Source: Gammaproteobacteria bacterium
Lineage (GTDB): Bacteria; Pseudomonadota; Gammaproteobacteria; DSM-16500
Direction: 5' to 3'
Length of the DNA stretch: 47,848 bases
NCBI GenBank assembly: GCA_021324335.1
Contig: JAJPJH010000076.1
Location: 1 to 47,848 of the forward strand
Part shown: in pieces, positions 44,184-47,848 of the stretch
Layout: every line of letters starts with the position of its first letter
Numbering within the stretch: position 1 is the stretch's first letter
Program-made: the position numbers and the translations under genes
Notes under the pieces: generated by a model
The model's input: the letters and a program-made list of their open reading frames with translations, nothing else
Database searches by the model: none
What the model was told of the DNA's origin: nothing

Positions 44184-44722
44184 AATTTTCCCGCTAAATG
44201 TATTTTAGCTGCCTCTTGACCAATCATAAAAGTAGCAGTAGAACTTAATCCACATAATATAAAGGGATTTAATACTAGTTCTTTTAATTTTACTTGTATA
44301 GCTTTTTTCTTTGTGCAGTATAAATTATAGAAAGGTGTGCCTTCTTCTTCCTGCTGTAGCAAAAATACCTTCGACACGGTTAGCAATGGATCAATTTTTA
44401 CTGTAGTAATAGGAAATTTTTCGCTTTTATACTTAGAATAAAGGATGTTAACAAAATTTATTATTTCTTGTCTCGATGATATTGATAAAATACCTATTAG
44501 ACAGGCTTCTAGAGGATGAACTTCATTTAGAATATCTTTTCTTTTGGCGAAATTATCGATAGATGTTTTAAACTCTATTCTTTTTCCTCTTACATGGAAA
44601 TTTAGATATACACAACCGTTTTTATCTTCAATACTATCTAACTGATAAAAATATCTTCTATTATAACCCCATTCTATGCTTTCTAAGAATGCGATTAAAA
44701 TTTTTTTAATTAACTTGCGCAT
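44180..44722 (-). CDS. unknown protein, island operon
   Basis: A 180-residue protein that I cannot place. Features: a basic amphipathic start (MRKLIKKILIAFLESIEWG), a beta-rich part with YLNFHVRGKRIEFKTS, the LEACLIGILSISSRQEI helix, and a closing stretch NPFILCGLSSTATFMIGQEAA, which may be a membrane helix. It overlaps the VUT gene by 4 bp (ATGA) and begins 24 bp after the repressor gene, so it belongs to the same operon and may partner the transporter. Confidence 0.65.
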   Translation of the reverse strand: MRKLIKKILIAFLESIEWGYNRRYFYQLDSIEDKNGCVYLNFHVRGKRIEFKTSIDNFAKRKDILNEVHPLEACLIGILSISSRQEIINFVNILYSKYKSEKFPITTVKIDPLLTVSKVFLLQQEEEGTPFYNLYCTKKKAIQVKLKELVLNPFILCGLSSTATFMIGQEAAKIHLAGKL

Positions 44723-44746
44723 GGCTTTTCCTTGCCTTATTGAAAT

Positions 44747-45373
44747 TTAAAATATAATTCGACCTTGTGTTACAGTCCCAATAAGAATGTCATTTTTCTC
44801 CATGGTTATACATGGAAATATCTCATTTATTGGTTTTAGAATTTTATGGTTACCATCAATAATTAATTGTCGAAATAATATTTCATCAGTTTTTCTGATA
44901 AAAGCTATTACATAATCTCTATTTTTAGGTACCTTATCTGGATCAATAATAAGCAATGTATTTTCTGAAAATTTTGGCGTCATAGCATCCCCATTAACCT
45001 TTAAAGCAAATTTGCCTGTTTCAGTAAGAGGATTAATTGTTATCCAGTCCTGATATATACTTTTATTGCTTCGTTTTTCCCAAATCTTTGCTTCCTCCCA
45101 TGATAAGACAGGAATCGAAATATCAGAATAAGGGTGCGCATTATTTAATTCAGAAAGAGGTTGTTTGCCTAATAGCTGATCAAGCGATATGTCAAAATAT
45201 TCTGCGATGGCATTAAGAGTAGAAGCTCTCGGATCAGGTGTCTTCCCTGAAGTTAACCGATTAATAGTAGCCCTAGGTAAATTAACCTTTCTTGCCAATT
45301 CAGACTCGCTAATACATGTTTTCTTTATTAGATAATTTAAAATATCACTAATCTCTAATATTGCTTCTGACAT
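44747..45373 (-). CDS. CI/LexA-like repressor with a dead S24 domain
   Basis: From the ATG at 45373 (GGAG twelve bases upstream; a TTG at 45391 is in frame) it gives 208 residues. N-terminal XRE helix-turn-helix (about 12-60; SESELARKVNLPRATINRL, with the GKTPDPRASTLNAIAEYF part), then an S24/LexA-fold domain. The catalytic Ser-Lys pair seems lost: VNGDAMTPKF where active members have GDSM, and ILFRQL where the Lys stands (V-x-V-K-R-L). It thus should not cleave itself after DNA damage, and may instead sense a ligand. It precedes the operon and is next to a 30-bp palindrome. Confidence 0.85.
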   Translation of the reverse strand: MSEAILEISDILNYLIKKTCISESELARKVNLPRATINRLTSGKTPDPRASTLNAIAEYFDISLDQLLGKQPLSELNNAHPYSDISIPVLSWEEAKIWEKRSNKSIYQDWITINPLTETGKFALKVNGDAMTPKFSENTLLIIDPDKVPKNRDYVIAFIRKTDEILFRQLIIDGNHKILKPINEIFPCITMEKNDILIGTVTQGRIIF

Positions 45374-45401
45374 AAAAGTAAAAGTCTCCAAAAAACAGCT
45401 T

Positions 45402-45431
45402 GCATATTGTCTCGAATTTGAGACAATATGC
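45402..45431. promoter_or_regulatory. 30-bp palindromic operator between divergent island transcripts
   Basis: GCATATTGTCTC (45402-45413) and GAGACAATATGC (45420-45431) are exact inverted copies with a 6-base centre that is itself nearly symmetric. It lies 28 bp upstream of the repressor start codon and 180 bp before the tiny plus-strand ORF, so it probably is the site of the S24-like repressor, controlling both directions. The long exact arms fit a dimer of an XRE-type protein. Confidence 0.75.
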
Positions 45432-45610
45432 CCGTTAACGTTCAGATTAGGGATTTAAAACCTAAAACTTGCTGTATTGTATCTATAAATTAACAGATTG
45501 GCAATTTTTTCAACACAAAAGGGGGCGTGGCTGCTACTTTTAGTAACATTTAGGGGAATTAAGGGTAGTTGGTCATAATTATTAACATTATTCTTATAAA
45601 GGAGGATGCT

Positions 45611-45655
45611 ATGAAAGTTAAAAATACTATCAATGCAGCAACAATGAAGCGATAA
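45611..45655 (+). CDS. 14-codon ORF with strong ribosome-binding site (leader peptide or short peptide gene)
   Basis: AAAGGAGG (45598-45605), five bases, then an ATG and 13 more codons ending in TAA (peptide MKVKNTINAATMKR). The Shine-Dalgarno site is among the best in the window and the real gene downstream (45765) has none, so it is unlikely to be chance. It is directly followed by a long hairpin. It may be a leader peptide for attenuation or a precursor of a peptide product; the sequence shows no run of one amino acid that would mark a classical attenuator. Confidence 0.5.
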   Translation: MKVKNTINAATMKR

Positions 45656-45661
45656 CATTGC

Positions 45662-45717
45662 TTAGCACCCACGCTGTCTTGTCTTTTTAGTAAGAAACGT
45701 GGGTGCTAATACAAGAC
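45662..45717 (+). promoter_or_regulatory. candidate H-type pseudoknot in the leader of the PaaK-like gene
   Basis: Stem 1: 12 exact bp, 45662-45673 with 45698-45709. The 24-base loop carries GTCTTGT (45676-45682), which is exactly complementary to ACAAGAC (45711-45717) just behind the stem. The joint lengths (2, 1 and 15 bases) are right for a classical H-type pseudoknot, and the second helix ends 48 bases ahead of the start codon at 45765. There is no T run, so it is not a simple terminator. Function is unknown: it may be a riboswitch, a translation switch, or a protein-binding RNA. Confidence 0.55.
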
Positions 45718-45764
45718 TCGAACTAAATTTATCCTGATTCTAATAAATACTCAGTGAATAAAAA

Positions 45765-47279
45765 ATGAATACTCAGCTAAAAAATTTACCTAAGCTTCGT
45801 AAATCTATTGATGTCTCTAAAATTGAAGATGGATTTCAGTTAACTGACCTTAAAACTGGCTTTGCAGTTGAACTTGATTATGCCTACCTCCAAGAGATAA
45901 ATAACTGTGATCAGAAATATAAAGAGCTGGAATGTAAACTTAAAGAAATGGGCCTCACCTTAGATGCTCACGATTTATCTGAAATTCGTAAACTACAAAG
46001 AAAAATTCTGGATAAAAGCAGCTCATCATTACTAGAACGTTTGCGTGAAAGACTTTCTGATATCACTAGCAAAGTACCTTTTTTTTCAAAGCGAAAATTA
46101 GACTATGATCCAAAATCTATTAATAGCATAGAGGATTTTTCTAAAATACCATTTATGCGTAAAAAAAATCTTAGAGAAAATTTCCCAACTGATTTAATCC
46201 CTAATGATATGGATATTGCAGGTGGGCTTAATCATGGTTCACTTGTATTAGTTAGTACTAGTGGTTCTACTGATGAAAGATTACAAGTTATCGCAAATAG
46301 TAAAATTGACAGACTCCCTTTTGGTTCGGATGATTTATTTAATTTTCCGATTGGAGGAGAGCAGCCTCGCACAGCAATTTTAACTACTCCAATCTGTTCC
46401 GGAACAGAATGTACTATAGGAGATACTTCATTTGAAAAGCGGCTATCAAAATATTCCCCCGATTTATATTTACAAACTACGAAAGATCCTTTTGCTATTC
46501 GCCAAGAGTTATTAGATTCATTCTGCGAAGATATGATCAGATTTAAGCCAGCTATTTTAGCAGCAGACCCGATCTACCTGCAGTGTATAATCCGTAAAGC
46601 TAATGAGCTTAATATAAAACTTCCTCATGTGGATATTATTCAACATGGTTTTGAATTTGGACCACAAACTGCGCTGCAGGATTTGAAAAATGCGTTTAAA
46701 ATTCCCGTATTCAATGATTATGGTGCATCGGAAGAAAATCGGATAGCAGTTCAATGTCATCAAGGGGCACTACACGTTAGGGCTGATATTTTATATTTTG
46801 AAATAGTTAATTCATCTGGCCCATGTGCTCCTGGCGAAATTGGTTCTGTTGCAATTACTACTTTTGATACTGTCATGCCGCTAGTACGATATTTAATAGG
46901 TGATATTGCTGAATGGACTGGAAAATCTTGCAATTGTGCCTTTTCTTCATGGCCAACTATTTATCTGCATGGTCGTCATAAAGACATGATTCATGCTGAT
47001 GATCGCTGGATTAGTACACTAGATATAGATTTATCCATTGGTGCTCCTGAATGGTTAGATTTTTATCGTCTCACTCAGTATGCTCAGAACTCATACGAAA
47101 TAAAGGTTATTCCTGCTCTAGGGGCTTCCGTTGATTTTTTGGATCTTGCTGATAGATTAAGTATCTATCTCAATCCTAAAAATATTTACTTTAAAGAAGT
47201 TACTCGTCTCGATCCCTTACCATCAATGAAAATTGGGTTAGTTGAAAATAAATTAGGCGGCGCACCGGAATTACTATGA
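45765..47279 (+). CDS. PaaK-like adenylate-forming ligase
   Basis: A 504-residue protein of the phenylacetate-CoA ligase group of AMP-forming enzymes. Motifs: P-loop-type LVSTSGSTDERLQV (about 164-175), the YGASEENR motif (A5, YGxxE), LVRYLIGDIAEW (A7-like with the ribose-binding Asp), and HGRHKDMIH (A8). The first ~100 residues are not in standard PaaK proteins (KIEDGFQLTDLKTGFAVELD), and look like a short PqqD-like or docking part. It activates a carboxylic acid as an adenylate for transfer to CoA or another acceptor; the substrate is unknown. There is no Shine-Dalgarno site at the ATG. It overlaps the aminotransferase by 4 bp. Confidence 0.82.
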   Translation: MNTQLKNLPKLRKSIDVSKIEDGFQLTDLKTGFAVELDYAYLQEINNCDQKYKELECKLKEMGLTLDAHDLSEIRKLQRKILDKSSSSLLERLRERLSDITSKVPFFSKRKLDYDPKSINSIEDFSKIPFMRKKNLRENFPTDLIPNDMDIAGGLNHGSLVLVSTSGSTDERLQVIANSKIDRLPFGSDDLFNFPIGGEQPRTAILTTPICSGTECTIGDTSFEKRLSKYSPDLYLQTTKDPFAIRQELLDSFCEDMIRFKPAILAADPIYLQCIIRKANELNIKLPHVDIIQHGFEFGPQTALQDLKNAFKIPVFNDYGASEENRIAVQCHQGALHVRADILYFEIVNSSGPCAPGEIGSVAITTFDTVMPLVRYLIGDIAEWTGKSCNCAFSSWPTIYLHGRHKDMIHADDRWISTLDIDLSIGAPEWLDFYRLTQYAQNSYEIKVIPALGASVDFLDLADRLSIYLNPKNIYFKEVTRLDPLPSMKIGLVENKLGGAPELL

Positions 47280-47746
47280 CACTTTATATCAATAATGACT
47301 TTCCTATGCTAAATCGAAAAATTAGCGGCAACTATCTAACATATCTTGATTCGGCAGCAACTTCATTCAAGCCGTCCGCTGTATTGGAAGCAGAGAAATT
47401 GTATGGTGTATATTCAACCTCGAACGTTCACCGTAGCCATAATGCCCTCTCAGAAGAAATATCTTATCAATATGAAATAGCAAGAAGAAAAGTTGCCGAA
47501 TTTATTAATAGCGATCCACATAATATTATTATGACGCCGAGTACTTCATATGCTTTAGCGATAGTCGCAAATGGGTTAAATTTATCTAAGGAGGATACCG
47601 TACTATGTTCTATGATGAATCATCATTCTCATTTATTACCGTGGCTAAAAATTGCGAAAGTGGCTTATTTTCAATCAGATCCTTTGGAGCCACTTGATTT
47701 AGAGGAGGTAATTGCTGCCATAAAACTTCACTGTCCTAAAATCTGA
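47276..47746 (+). pseudogene. class V aminotransferase / SufS-like enzyme, cut by an IS element
   Basis: The first 155 codons are an N-terminal part of a SufS/NifS-like PLP enzyme: LTYLDSAATSFKP, the TSNVHRSHNALSEE stretch (SufS: NVHRGxHxLSE), IIMTPSTSYALAIVANGL, and MNHHSHLLPW (SufS MEHHSNxxPW). It should have about 400 residues with a PLP Lys near 225, but ends in a TGA at 47744 that belongs to the left end of an IS. Start overlaps the ligase stop (ATGA). The intact enzyme would act on the same substrate route as the ligase. Confidence 0.85.
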
Positions 47747-47848
47747 TCTGCCCCGCGTTTTGTAGACACTAAATTCTAAAATCCGCAAGTCAGTTCATAT
47801 TGCTCAGGCGATTGATAGCCAAGAAACGAATGCTTGCGTTGCCGATTG
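47744..47848 (-). mobile_element. IS3-family element, right part beyond the window; C-terminal end of its transposase
   Basis: The sequence from 47744 starts TGATCTGCCCC, an IS3-type terminus (TG at the tip). On the minus strand, 47847-47776 encode the last 23 codons of an OrfB-type transposase, NRQRKHSFLGYQSPEQYEL, followed by a TAG; the R-x-H-S-x-L-G-Y-x-S-P-x-x-Y/F-E end is a hallmark of IS3-family DDE transposases. The insertion interrupts the aminotransferase gene. The other end and the target duplication are outside the window. Confidence 0.85.

Noticed and set aside
45455..45658. 67-codon minus-strand frame upstream of the ligase gene
   Set aside because: It is antisense to the well-supported tiny ORF and its ribosome site, has no Shine-Dalgarno site, and matches nothing.

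Overview
The window reads as chromosomal DNA of an AT-rich gammaproteobacterium, most likely of the order Legionellales and closer to Coxiellaceae-type host-associated lineages than to free-living relatives. The grounds are the classic gammaproteobacterial metY-rimP-nusA-infB-rbfA-truB operon, two tandem Com1-like DsbA-family proteins (Com1 is a Coxiella surface antigen), and a cluster of eukaryote-like genes (helical-repeat protein, SET domain, GTPase with a U-box) lying between housekeeping genes. This assignment is inference; no rRNA or marker search was possible.

Layout. 1-506: end of a rhodanese-type sulfurtransferase and tRNA-Glu(CTC). 584-2339: AbiE type IV toxin-antitoxin pair with a promoter/operator that implies a leaderless message. 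2470-4369: fosA-like gene broken by one in-frame stop, then an exported Asp-box repeat protein. 4625-7829: c-di-GMP signalling protein and two small membrane proteins. 7830-13950: 48-residue lipoprotein coupled to a PTPS/QueD-family enzyme, MidA-type methyltransferase, pteridine-reductase-like SDR, two-gene ABC transporter of the nitrate/sulfonate/taurine class, Dps. 14088-20118: tRNA-fMet and the translation/transcription-factor operon. 20137-21193: N-terminally cut Ada/Ogt followed by the ruins of a RelE/HigB-HigA type toxin-antitoxin pair. 21204-23503: Kdo hydroxylase and the Com1-like pair. 23607-28264: putative effector cluster. 28284-35651: cca, rsgA, trmB, an outer-membrane barrel protein, hemW, mdh, ZIP transporter, site-2 protease. 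35769-42257: a fold-III PLP decarboxylase with an extra C-terminal domain, a (cNMP-binding)x2-PqqD-M50 fusion, an active/inactive M16 protease pair and a small Cys-rich protein. 42373-47848: accessory island with a HigA remnant, a minus-strand operon (S24-like repressor, unknown protein, VUT transporter, 2-hydroxyacid dehydrogenase) and, divergently across a 30-bp palindrome, a tiny ORF, an H-type pseudoknot candidate, a PaaK-like adenylating enzyme and a class V aminotransferase cut off by an IS3-family element that runs off the right edge.

Most interesting: the GTPase/coiled-coil/U-box protein with its SET and helical-repeat neighbours; the peptidase/PqqD/decarboxylase/Cys-rich cluster; and the palindrome-tiny ORF-pseudoknot leader before the PaaK-like gene. 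Several genes show recent decay (fosA, toxin-antitoxin pair, Ada, aminotransferase), which fits a host-restricted genome in reduction.
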